A DNA stretch of 64,000 nt. It comes from Eublepharis macularius. Lineage: Eukaryota; Chordata; Lepidosauria; Squamata; Eublepharidae. The stretch covers positions 12,658,001-12,722,000 of the forward strand of contig NC_072805.1 in NCBI RefSeq assembly GCF_028583425.1, read 5' to 3'. The translations under genes were made by a program, and so were the position numbers. Under the pieces are notes generated by a model, which searched no databases, was not told the origin of the DNA, and saw nothing but the letters and a program-made list of their open reading frames with translations. This document shows, piece by piece, positions 35,064 through 47,500 of this stretch. How positions within the stretch are numbered: position 1 is the stretch's first letter; each line of letters begins with the position of its first letter.

Positions 35064-35482
35064 TGTAAACTCTTCTTTGGTAAACAAGACAGAACATGAA
35101 AGGTGGCCAAAGATGAAAAATTAAGAGCAAAGAAAAAAAATCCATTCCAGATGTGGGAAGTTACAAAACACAGACTATGGTAACTAGAGAGGGAGAAAGA
35201 CAAGCAAGGCTCGTGTAAAAGAAAAAGACTGTCTAGCTTGGAGCCTCCCTCCCTGGTAGAAGAGATGAGGTGACACAGCGCTGCCCCTTCCCCACCCTCT
35301 TGTGCAGCTTCCTGGACCAAAGTCACAAGCAAATGAGCAAGCCAAGCCTTGTGGGGTTGGGAAGATCACCAAGATGCAGGTCAGCAGACACCCCTACGTT
35401 TGGTCATCAAGGTGTCTTTGCCTTTGTGGTAGTGGCAGAGCAGGGGAGGGGAGGGAGGGTGGCCAAGGGACGCAGCTGCTCT

Positions 35483-35599
35483 TTACATCAGAGGCTCATT
35501 ACAGAGGACAATTTCCAGTTCCTTGCGGTACAGCTTTCCCCCATCAGAGAGATTCATGATGCTTTTTCTGTAGCTGGTGAGCTGTTGGATGGTCATCTC
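35483..35599 (-). CDS. CALB2: CALB2 exon 11, C-terminus and stop
   Basis: [17 protein letters not shown] to [10 protein letters not shown] then TAA (35483-35485). Contains the non-canonical sixth EF-hand. Acceptor GCCAG. Confidence 0.95.
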   Translation of the reverse strand, partial: EMTIQQLTSYRKSIMNLSDGGKLYRKELEIVLCNEPLM

Positions 35600-38500
35600 C
35601 TGGCAAAAGGGAACACAGGAGGGAGGGCACGTTAGGTTGCACTTGAGATGGAAAGAAATTTCAGCCCCATTTGTAAGCTGGCGGTCAGAGCACAGCTTGT
35701 GCAATGAAGACTTTCAAAATGTAGGAATCCCCTTCCCTCTCCCAATTCCTTAAGCTTTGAAGCACTGGAAAACCTAGCAAATTGCATCCAGAATTATAAA
35801 TGCATTTCTGTGCTTCTATAGGGAACCTTCTCTCAAAACAGAAGTGCATTTCCTGAGTACATTTGAAAGCAGAGAAACTGAATACTTGGCATGTCAGCCT
35901 GAAAACTTACGAGTCATTTATTCTCACACAACTGGGAACATGACAAAAAGCTGAAAACTTAAACATCAAGCTTCAGATCTTAAATAGACATGGGCACAAA
36001 CCAAACAAACCCCGAACCATGGAGTTTGTGGTTCGTGGGGTTTTCATGAACCACGAACTGGCATGGAACTGGCCCAGTTACGAACCAGTTTGTGGTTCGT
36101 GGTTCGTGGGGTTTAAATGCCCCTTTTCGGCAGGGAAAGGGGCATTTAATCGTTTAAAGGGCCCTTTCCTGCCACTTGCAAGCGGCAGAGCCCTTTAAAC
36201 GGCCCAACTCCCCCACTGCTGCCTGCCAGCTGATAGTTTAAAGGGTCTTGCCGCTTGCAAGTGGCAGGAAAAGTTTAAATGGCCATTTCCCCCGGGGAAA
36301 TGGCCATTTAAACTGGCCCTTTAATACGAACCAAATGAACCAGTAGTCCAGTTCGTGGAAGTTCGTGGAAACGAGCTTTCATGAACCCTGGTTTGCGAAC
36401 CCCGAACTGGGCTGGTTCATGGGGTTTTTTGGTTCGTAATTTAGGTTTGTGCCCATCTCTAATCTTAAAACCCCAAATTCCAAGTCCAGATTTTGTGAAA
36501 TGAGGATTTCTACATACAAATTTAAAATGTATATTTTAAAACAAGAACTTTCATAAGCAGATGTAGGATCCTGAATCATAATTTCTGTTGTTCAGTTGCT
36601 TTGAATATAAATACCTCTATCTAATGGATTAAGAGTTCATGCATCCAATAAACTGAGTTCTGACTCATGGAAGGTTATGCTGGAGTAAAAGTCTTTGAGG
36701 TCCCTCCTGTTTTAGTAAGACGGCTGTGACTGCTCTGGCAGCGATGGGAAATGTGACCTGGGGATGCTTTTCTAATTTTCCGATCTAAACCTAGACATGA
36801 GCATCTTGCTCAGTCTAGGTAAGCAAGAAATCCAGGAAGCTCAACAGCATAGAAATAACAGAAATCCAGGAAGCCCAACAGCAAAATCACCAAGAATTCC
36901 CAGTGAACAACCAACATCCTCTTCCCTGGTTTTGTTTACTCCCATCAGCTTCTGCTCCGGTGCAGTTATTTTAGATTCCCTATTCCTCTTCTTCAACTAG
37001 CTTCACTTGTTGGGACTAGTTAGCTCTGCTTATGTGGCTACACACAACACACTGCAAAAACTCACATGCAAACAAAATAATGGTAATAATGACAACCATG
37101 GCAGCACCGCCACGATACCAAGCCTTGAATTAACTTTCCCCTTCATACCCTCGCCCTCTTCCCTCCTTCAATGCAATGGTAGCTTCTGAACAATAAGTCC
37201 CATTTGGGGATTAAATGTGCTACATTTTTATGCTACATTTCTGTCTTCTGTATCAGGTGAAATCAGATCAAGAGACCTGACATTTTTCCCTTTCATCTCT
37301 GTTCATCTAAATTAATGGATTATGATCAGGGACAAGGATAAATGAGGCACCCAGGAAATAATCCATGCAGCGAATCGGGGATGCACTCCTCAATCACATC
37401 ACATCTAATTTAGCTTTGAGTAGAGCTCTCAATTAGGTCCCTGCCTGTGTGCATCAAAAGCCACTTGCCATGTTTTTGTCCAGCTCACTTTCTTTGGCTT
37501 ACTCTTTTTGTAAAAAAAAAAAAGTCAGTTAATAGAGCAGCTATGTCAGATAAATTTGGGCCCAGATGCCTCTATTATCCTGCTAGCCCCAAAAGGCTTT
37601 CATTTATTTTCTTGTTGCATTCAGGGATATTTCTGTTATCATCTTTACTATGATTAGTTTTGATTCTCTTTTTTTTGGGCCTGCGACATACCTTAATTGT
37701 TTTGCTAACTAATATATATTTGTGCAGGTTTATTGTCACACTTGCATTGGTAGATTCTCCAGTTCAGATATTTTAAATGAATTTTCCTATCAGGACTATT
37801 TATTCATTTGTATTGTAATATGACTTATTAAATGATGTGGAAACTAACCAGTGGGAGCATACCTATGTCAACATATAGAAAAGTATAGTCTACAGTCCCT
37901 TTGTCAGTCTATGGAAGACAGGATACGTTGAAGGTGACTCCCGACCCTTGCAGCAAGAAATCCAAGCTCTCTTGAGGAAAGAGGTCTTTATTGAGATATC
38001 ACAGGCTTCTCGGTACATATGTCCATAGGTTACACAGAAGCAATTAAAGGCATCTGGCTGTACACAGGTCTCTTGTTAAGAATGACGCAGTGAGCATAGG
38101 TTACATGATATCAACCCTTTCACATGTTCCCCCCCTCCACCGGCTCTCCCGGCCAAACACAATCAGTAGTGGGACGGAAGGAGCTGTCCCAAGGCCGCTG
38201 CGGCAAGCCATCCGAGATAAGGGCTCGCTCGTCTCGGGATCTGGAAAGCAACAGGGAGCAGGTGCAAGAGGCTATTGCAACATATCATACATGGAATAAC
38301 CATATGGAAGGACAGTGGGCAACAGACCTGACATTTCTGCATCCCCAAAGGCCTCCCCTCATCCCCCAGGCCCCGGCTTCTCCGGGTATTGTTTGTGGAA
38401 GTTGGCGGTGAATCAGGGGGCATTGACATGAGAGTGTTCGACCCACTTCCGGAATGCCTCATCGAAGTCTCGCCACCTGATTAAGTAATAAAGTTTTTTG

Positions 38501-41500
38501 TTTTTTAATTTGGAGTCCAGTATTTCCTCTATTTCGTAGTGGACTTGCCCATCTACTAGGGTGGAATGGGGGACCCCTTTTTCCAGGTGCCATTCGTCCA
38601 GGGCGGGGGCTTTCTTCAGGAGGCTGAAGTGGAACATTGGGTGGATTTGGCGTAGGTTTTTTGGGAGTACTAGTTCTACGGTCACCTCGTTGATTACTCT
38701 CTTGACGGGGAAGGGGCCAAGGTATTTGAGTCCCAGCTTTTTGCATGGTTGGTCGCTTTTGAAGTTCTTGGTAGAGACGTACATCCGGTCTCCGGGCAGG
38801 AGTTTCCATTGCTCCATGCGGTGCTGGTCAGCGAACTTTTTGTAATCTTCTTTGGCTTTTTTCAGGTTCTCCTGTATAATTTCCCATAGGCATGTCAGCA
38901 CCGCCCACCATTCTCCCAGGTCCCCGGCTTTTTGGGTTTGGGGGTAGGGCTGTCCCCTCGTATCCTTGTGCTATTTTGCAGGGGGAGGCGCCAGTTGAGC
39001 TGCGAACCGCATTGTTGTATGCGTATTCGGCGAAATGGATAAGGGCCGTCCAGTTATCTTGTTGATAATTGATGTAGCACTGTAAGAATCGTTCCAGCAC
39101 CTGATTAGTGCGCTCGGTTTGTCCGTCAGTTTGAGGATGATAGGTGGAGCTTAATCCTTGTTCAATGCCTGCTGCTTGGAGGAGCTCCCGCCAGAAGTTG
39201 GCAATGAATTGTATGCCTCGGTCCGAGATTACCTTGAGAGGAAAAGAGTGTCTACATGTTTCATAAACAGTTTCGCCAGTTTCTTGGTGGTGGGGATAGT
39301 AGTACAAGGGATGAAATGCGCTTGTTTGGAAAATAGGTCTACTACCACTAGGATACATGTATTCCCCTTGGAGGGTGGTAGGTCTGTGATAAAGTCCATC
39401 GAAATCACTGCCCATGGTCTGGGTGGGGTCTTCAGGGGTTGCAACAACCCTGGGGGCTTCCCCCTCCTGGATTTTCACATGATACACACCAGGCAGGAGG
39501 AAACATATTGGGAGACATCTCATCTCATGTTGAGCCACCAGAATTGTCATTGTACTAAGTGGAGGGTTTTTAGGTAGCCGAAATGGCCTGCTCACTTGGA
39601 GTCATTGCATTGCTGTAAGATCTCCTTTTGCAAGCTGTGCGGTACATAGAGTTTGCTGCCCCAGTACCATTCGCCTGCCTCCGTTTGTGTTAGCTCGCCC
39701 GCGGGTATGTTCCCCCCCTCTTTTTCCACCTCAGCTTTTACTTTCTCCCTCCATTCTGAGAGATCAGGTTTCTGGTCAATTTGCATTTTCGCTGCTTTGC
39801 TGCATGTCATCACTACTCCCCTTAGTTGGGAGGGTGAGAATACTGTGTCGATAATCTCCCTTTGACTGTCATGCTGGGGCATGCTGGAGAGGGGGTCCAC
39901 TAAGAAGTTGGCCCGCCCTGGGAGGTATTTTAGTGTAAACTCTAATCTGGAAAAGAACTCCGCCCACCGCAATTGCTTTGCATTTAGCTTTCGGGGGATG
40001 CATAGGGCTTCTAGGTTCTTGTGGTCTGTCCAGACTTCGAATGGGTTTTTGGCCCCTTCCAACCATTGCCTCCAGGTCGTGAGGGCGAGTTTTACAGCAA
40101 ACGCTTCCTTTCCCCAGACGCTCCAGTTACGTTCTGTGTCTGAAAATATTTTGGATAGGTAGGCACAAGGAAGTAGTCTCTCCTCCTTGTCGGGTTGCAG
40201 TAAGACCCTGCCTACTGCCATATCGCTTGCGTTTACTTGCACTATGAATTTACGGTGCTCGTCTGGGTGCTGTAGCACTGGTTCTGAGACGAACTTTTGC
40301 TTTAGGTTTTCAAATGCTTGCTGGCATTCCTCCGTCCAGTGTAACTTCGCACCAGGTTTTTTTTCTGGCAGCCCCTTGCCCTTAGTTTTTAGTAAGTCAG
40401 TTAGGGGCAGGGCTATCTGGGCAAAGTTGTTTATAAATGGTCTATAGAAGTTGGCAAATCCTAGGAAGAATTGCAATTGTCTTCTGGTTTGAGGTGCCCC
40501 CCACCCTACGACTGCCTGGATTTTGGCAGGGTCCATTTTTAGTCCCTGGTGGGAAATGCGGTACCCTAAGAAGTCCAGTTCCTCCTTGTGGAATTCGCAC
40601 TTTGACAGTTTTCTGGCAGTTTGTACTTCATTAAGGCGGTGAGCACCTTTCGGACTAGTTCTACATATGCTCTCTTATCCGCCGTATAAATAAGCACATC
40701 ATCTAGGTACACCACCACCCCCTTATACAGGTATTCATTAGCACTTCATTGATGAGGTTCATGTACACGCCTGGGGAGCCTTTGAGGCCAAATGGCATGA
40801 CCAGGTACTCAAATTGTCCTATGGGGGTGTTGAATGCTGTTTCCCACTCGTCCCCCTCCCTTATTCGCACCCAGAAGTAGGCATCTTTTAAGTCCAATTT
40901 CGAAAAGACTTTGCCTTGGGCCACCATGCTAAGGAGGTCCCAGATCAAGGGAAGCGGGTAAGCGTTGGACATGGATATGGCATTTATTCCTCTAAAATCT
41001 GTGCATAGGCGTAGTCCCCCATCTTTCTTTTTGACGAATAGGACTGGCGCTGCATGGGGGGAGCTGGCTGGGCAGATGAAGCAGCACTCCAAGTTTTTGT
41101 CAATGAACTTTCTAAGCTCTTGCCTTTCTGCTGGGCTCATTGAGTACAGTTTGCCTTTAGGAAGCTTTTCCCCGGGGACTAGTTCGATGGCACAGTCTGT
41201 GCTTCGGTGTGTGGGGGGAGATCGTTGGCTTCCTTGTCCCCAAATGCTAAGTGGAGGTCTTGGTACTCATGGGGGGATAGGCTTTTCCTCCTCCTCTGTG
41301 AGCAGCACCATCTCCAGAGGGGAGGACGCTTCCTTCCCCCATACCTTTGCCCACGCATGCGTGGTGCACTTGTCTCCTTTAAAGACGATCATCCCCGTGG
41401 ACCACTTAATGTAGGGGTCATGATCCCACAGCCAGCGACTCCCCAATACCAAGGGGTACATTGCTGACTATATAGGATCAGGCTTCCCAGTGCTTTCCCA

Positions 41501-44500
41501 TCCCTGTTGGGACCGGCTCGGTCTCGTAGGGGGCAGGGCTCGTGCTGGACCCGTCCATTTGCTCAAATACTATCGGCTCTTTTAGTTCTCGGGTTTCTAA
41601 TCCGAGCCTGTTTACTAAGGCGGGGGACATGATTCGCGAGAGCATCCCAAATCTATTAGGGCTTGTATTCGCACGTGGGTTCCCCTTTTTGGGTTTACTA
41701 GTATTACGGGCATGAATAGGATGGGCCCCCCTTTCCCTCACCTGTGGTGGGGTAGGTTCCTTCGCAACCTGCCATTGGGGCCATCTTACGGCAGATCTAT
41801 CCCGTTTCCTGGTGGTAGGTACATCCCGTCCTCCTGGCCGAGGTCTTCTGTGTCGCCTGGGTGTTCTTCTGCCTCCAAGCCAGTCTCTGGCCTTCCCCTC
41901 TTGGGGGGTTGCTTGCGTTCGGCTTTCGAAGCGCGAGGTACCAGTGGGGGTCATTGGCTGCGTCGGTCGAACGTGGCTTTAAGGGGGCATTGTGCGGCAA
42001 AATGCCCCATGCCTCCGCATTGCAGGCACAGTCCTTGTCTCCAGTGGGTGTCTCGCATCTCGCGGCTAGATCTAGGGCCGCTTGCCGGGGGCGCCCGTCC
42101 GCAGGTAAATCTGGAAGGGGGCCTCCACGCCCCCGTAAGCTGATGTTGTTTTACCAACTGGACCACCTGCATTCTGTTTTCAACTTCACATGCCAACAGG
42201 ATCCATACAAGGAGTGTTGAGGGGTCATCTTGCATCAGGGCTCGGTCTAGCAAGTCCGGGTTCATGCCATTCCGGAATAACTCTATTTTAACCTCTTCAT
42301 GATAGTCCGGGCACTTGGTGGTGAGTTGGTGGAATTCGGTGACATAGTCCCGATTTTAATATTTTATAATTTGGTCTTAGGCACTCAGGTTTTAAGGTTT
42401 TAAATATTTAAGACTCTGTACCCTGAAATTTTAGTGAAGAAATTTGTAAATAATATGACTTACCATGACTGGGTTGCATGCTATTATTGTGTGGTCTATG
42501 ACCATAATAAAGATTGACTGACTGACATAGTCCGTACGGTCCGGGACCCCTGCCGGATGGTGCGCGGCTTGGTCCGGGCTCACTCCCCTTCCATCGGGTC
42601 TTCATATTGGGCTCTTAAGGCCCCGATGAAGGCTTGTAAGTCGTACAGTTCGGGGGCTCCCATGTCGTGTAGGGTCACGTACCATTCTGCTGCCACTCCC
42701 CCCAATCTGGACCCCAGATGGGTAACACAGCTTTGCTCGGACGTGAATAGATGGCCCCATTCGTTGAAGGATTCCAGGGCTTGTACACTGAAGTATCCCA
42801 GTTTCTTCGGGTCTCCGTCGAAGGTGGCCTCTAGTTTAATCCAGCCTAGTAGTAGCTCCATCCCCCTTGCTCGTGCATCCGGGTACCCCCCCTTGGTAAG
42901 GGGGTGGTGCTGGCTGCCTCCGGTCTGGTCGTGGGGGCGGGGGCACAGCGATGCGGTGTTCCCGAAGCCCCGCAGTCAGCCGAGCGGGTTGCAGACCTCG
43001 GGGTAGCCCCCTCGGTGCTGGGGGCGGAGCTATCAGTTGGGTGCTTCTGGGGGCATCCCTCGGGATGGCGGGGGTACTGTCCCAGTGTTGCCCTGGCCGG
43101 TATGGGCACATTGAGAGGGGCCACCCGGTGGTCTCTCCATGGCCCCGGAGGGGGGTGGGACCGGGTGGCGGCCCTGGCTGTGGCCCGTCGGGGTCCCGCA
43201 CCCCCCTTTGCACTGATCCCTGCAGCCGCCGGTAGGTGTTGGGAGAGTTGGGCTCCTCTCGGGGCTGGAGGGATGGGGGTGGGGCCCGGCGGGGGGGCGG
43301 TGGCAGCACTTCTTCCTGGGGAGGCTGGGGGGGAGTTCTGGATGGGGGAGTACAGGGGGCCCAACTGGCTGGATCATCATAAGTCCCATGAGGTGCGCCG
43401 CTTGCACCAACTCTCCCCTCATTGCCACCACCTGGGCCTCTAGCGCGGCATATCACGCCTCTTCCGCCTGGGCGGCTCTCTGCTCTTCCTCCTCTCAACT
43501 CATTTGTAGGGCTTCGCAGCAGAGTTCTTCTTCCCAGGCGTGTTGCACCTGCCACGCACATTCCCACTCCTCCTGGGAAAAGTCGGGTTCGGTGGAGGCC
43601 CCTGAATCCTGAGTCATCCCGGCCCCGACAAGTGTCCCGGAGGCATCGTGGTACTCACTCAAGCCGGCGGAGTGAGACTTCTGGGAGCCATCACTAGCGT
43701 ACTCCGCAATCCCGGGGATTTGTACATCCAGCAGCACCAGTTGTGCTGCGTCCAGGGGGACCAGAGGGGGGTGCATGGGAGTGCTGGCCTTCCTCACCCT
43801 CCCTGGGGGCGGCGGGGTGTAATCCAGGGTCCCCAATCTCCACAAGCTCATGGGGTGTCAGGGTGCGTTGGACGCCCCGCGTGCTATCCACCCAGCCTTG
43901 CGTTAGGCCAGTCACTGCGAGCAGGTTGTAGCTCATCACCTGGACTTGTTCCATGAGGGCATCCAAACAGTCCCCCCTTGCGGCTCTGTGTCCTTGGTTG
44001 ATTCGGGCGCTCCGTGTTCCAGCTCCACTCGTGCCCACTGCCGGAGCTCCTGTGATGGTACCCAGCTTGTGCCGGTCAGGGGTTGGAACAGGGGCTCCAG
44101 GCTTCCAGCGGCCGAGCACTCGCGCGGGCAGGGCACCTCCACGTAATGGCCCACTGCCTTGTCCCACTAGAATTCTTGGCCACCGCTGGTGATCATTTGG
44201 CCCTCTGCTTCCACTGAGAGTTGGAATGTCTCCCAGGTATAATCCCTGCCGGTCTCTCGCCCCGGCTGGGTCTCCAGGATAGCTGATAACTGGGGGTCCA
44301 AACCACTGCCAAGCCCCGTGCCTGAGGAGTAGCGTGCAAACAAAGTCCCGCGGCGCTGCTCCTTCTCTTCCCTTGGCTGAGGGGCCCATTGTCTTGGGGT
44401 GGGCAGGGAGGACCAGGACAGGTGGGTCACCCCGCTCTGGGGAATTGCCCGTCTCCACAGAAGGGCGTCCAGTCATTGGCCCTGAGTCCGGGGGCCAGAC

Positions 44501-47500
44501 CAGTTGAAGTGAAAGACTCTCCTCCTCCATCTCTCCCAGGTCGGGTGTCTCAGTCGACGAAAAGCTGGTAGCCATCCCTCCGGGGTACAGGGTTGGAGAT
44601 AAAGGGGGATTCTTAACAATATGTCAGTCTATGGAAGACAGGATACGTTGAAGGTGACTCCCGATTTCTTGCAGCAAGAAATCCAAGCTCTCTTGAGGAA
44701 AGAGGTCTTTATTGAGATATCACAGGCTTCTCGGTACATATGTCCATAGGTTACACAGAAGCAATTAAAGGTGTCTGGCTGTACACAGGTCTCTTGTTAA
44801 GAATGACGCAGTGAGTATAGGTTACATGATATCAACCCTTTCACATGTTCCCTCCCCACCGGTCCTCCCGGCCGAACACAATCAGTAGCGGGACGGAAGG
44901 AGCTGTCCCAAGGCCGCTGCGGCAAGCCATCCGAGATAAGGGCTCACTCGTCTCGGGATCTGGAAAGCAACAGGGAGCAGGTGCAAGAGGCTATTGCAAC
45001 ATATCATACACGGAATAACCATATGGAAGGACAGTGGGCAACAAACCTGACACCCTTTATCACAAGCATCTCTCTGAGTCATTTCTTCACGGCACAGCCC
45101 TATTACGTATGTAAAAAGGCTCTCCTAAATAATTCAATTATGCATAATTTGTGGCTTATTGCCGTTTACTGCCACATTGTACAAATATAAAACTTTTGAC
45201 TAAACATTAGGAAGAACTTCCTGACAGTTAGAGCAGTCCCTCAGTGGAACAGGCTTCCTTGGGAAGTGGTGGTCTCTCCTTCTTTGGAAGTTTTTAAGCA
45301 GAGGCTAGATGGCCATCTGACAGCAATGCTGATTCTGTGAACCTGGGCAGATCATGAGAGGGAGGGCAGGAAGGGTTACATTAGTGCTTCATTCTCATGG
45401 CCCCTTCCTACATGCCCAGAGTAATGCCAATCGCCACCTTGGGGTCAAGTAGCAATTTCCCCCAGTTCGGCTAGGGATCCTCACGGTGTTTTGCCATCTT
45501 CTGGGCACGGAGCAGGGGTCACTGGGGATGTGTAGGGGGGAGGTAGTTGGGAATTTCCTGCATTGTGCAAGGGGTTGGACTAGATAACCCTGGTGTTCCC
45601 TTCCAACCCTATAATTCTATTATTCTAACTGCATAACATATACAAGATGGAAGCACCTGGTTCAGCAGCCTCTGAAACCTGGCTGGAGCCCCATGTAAGC
45701 CAAAAAGCAGTGTGGTAAATTCATAGAATCCACGTCATACAAAAGCGGCTCTACACTTGGACTTCCCAAGGGATTTACTATAGCCTTTGGGAAAATCTAA
45801 CTTGTCAACATATTTAGTATTCCTCAGTAAATCCAACAAGTCATGGTATTGTGGGGGCAGTCCTCTACTGCAGAATACATTCTTCAAGTTCTAGACACTT
45901 GGGTGCTCATTGAAATACACTAATCTTGTATGAGCGGAAACACTGGCTCTGGTGGAATGTGCTGGACAGCAAAGGAGAGCCCCCACAATAGAAAAGGGTG
46001 CATAGTGCAGGTGGAAGCAAGGTTTGTACCCAAAGCAGGCTTTCTTTGAAGTAGGGCAGTTTCTTTTTACACACCCAGCGTGACCACAGCCATAACAGTT
46101 CCACTCCCCACACCTTATTATTCACTGGGTCCACTGGTGATAGGAATAGCAGTATCTGCTTTAGACTGAGATCTCGTTCCTGGCCAAGGCAAGTTCAACA
46201 GCCTGCATAATGATTTGACATTAAGTGCGTGTGTTTCTTTAAATGCTTGGTGTGTTACAGAAAACGAATGGGAGATCAAAGAAAGGGATGAGTGTGTGAG
46301 GTGACTGGTTGATGACAGAGAGTGTGAGCAGAGTTGAGAAGTGTGTGTGTGGAGAGAGGCAGTTAGCTGTGTGAGTTGGGAGTTAACAGTCAAGCTGTCA
46401 GGAGTTAACAGAGTGTCTTCCAATTTGAATCCAAAATAGTGCTGTGAAGGGCATTGAGATTCTAGGGGGAAAATAAAATACTCAGAGAAGGCATATTGAG
46501 GATTAGAGACAGTCAGATCTTAATATTGTCAGAGTATCATGGGAGAGTGAGGCAAATAAGCTAGCAGAAATCTGAGTGAAAGGAGAGTGAAGTGATTGTG
46601 ACACCTAAGTCAGAAGAATAACATACCCAGTTTAAATTTCTAAAGAAAAATTATCCATCAACCTGAAACCGATACACTTCATGTACTAATAAATGTTTAT
46701 TTTATTTTTTGTTCACCCCAGAGTTATATGTGATTTCTATATAGACCAGACTCATCCTCAGGGCCACATAGCCCCACGAAGGAGCCGTAACGCTTGGTCA
46801 CATTATTCAGGGGAAAATTAAATTAACCAGATTGGAACTGAATTCCTGGTGGCAGCATTACCTACCCAGAGAGTGACATAACAAGAGGGTTTAAGGCGCA
46901 AAATCTAACCATACAATAGAAAGGGAGTCGTGACAACTTGATTCATTGTCTTGCTCAATGGTACTTGCTTTCCTCCTAACAAAATTGTCAAAAATAGCTC
47001 CAGCACCAAAATCTTCACCATCTTAAGACAGCAGATCCTGGTCTTATCCCCTTTATAAACAATTCCTCTAAATGGTGCCCTGCTTTAGGAACTGTCTCAT
47101 CTCAGGACTTCTCCGTAAGAATGGCTAGAAAACTTCTCTGTCCTTTAATCATCTCCATTCATTTCTGAGGTTGTCATGCTTCCTAATTCCATTGCTCAGT
47201 CTAGAGCCACACAATCCCCTTTTTTATACTTGGCCACATGGCTACATTTCTTAAAGTGCAATCTTATGCATAGTCCCTCCAGCCTAAGAATACCAATTGC
47301 AATTTCTGGAATGCCTCTGCATAAGATTGCACTGTTAGTCTTGATCTGTTGCACAGAAAATGTTTCCTTTTTTTTAATAGTTCATTCTACTGTTCTTTGA
47401 TCAGAAACCAATTGATCCATTTCTTTTGTAAGAAACCTAGTAGGATGTAGTGGTTAGAGTGCTGGATTAGGTTCTGGGAGACCTGCGTCCAAATCCCCTC

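Larger units (their letters stand above)
37902..45052 (-). mobile_element. Decayed Ty3/gypsy chromovirus
   Basis: 7151 bp LTR to LTR, flanked by CCCTT on both sides (37897-37901, 45053-45057). LTRs of 432 and 431 bp start and end TGTCAG...CTGACA and differ at a dozen or so positions (about 97 percent by eye). On the minus strand the order is gag, zinc knuckle, protease, RT, RNase H, integrase, chromodomain: the ordinary gypsy order. Multiple frameshifts and a LINE insertion make it inactive. Lies in CALB2 intron 10, same strand as the gene. Confidence 0.93.
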
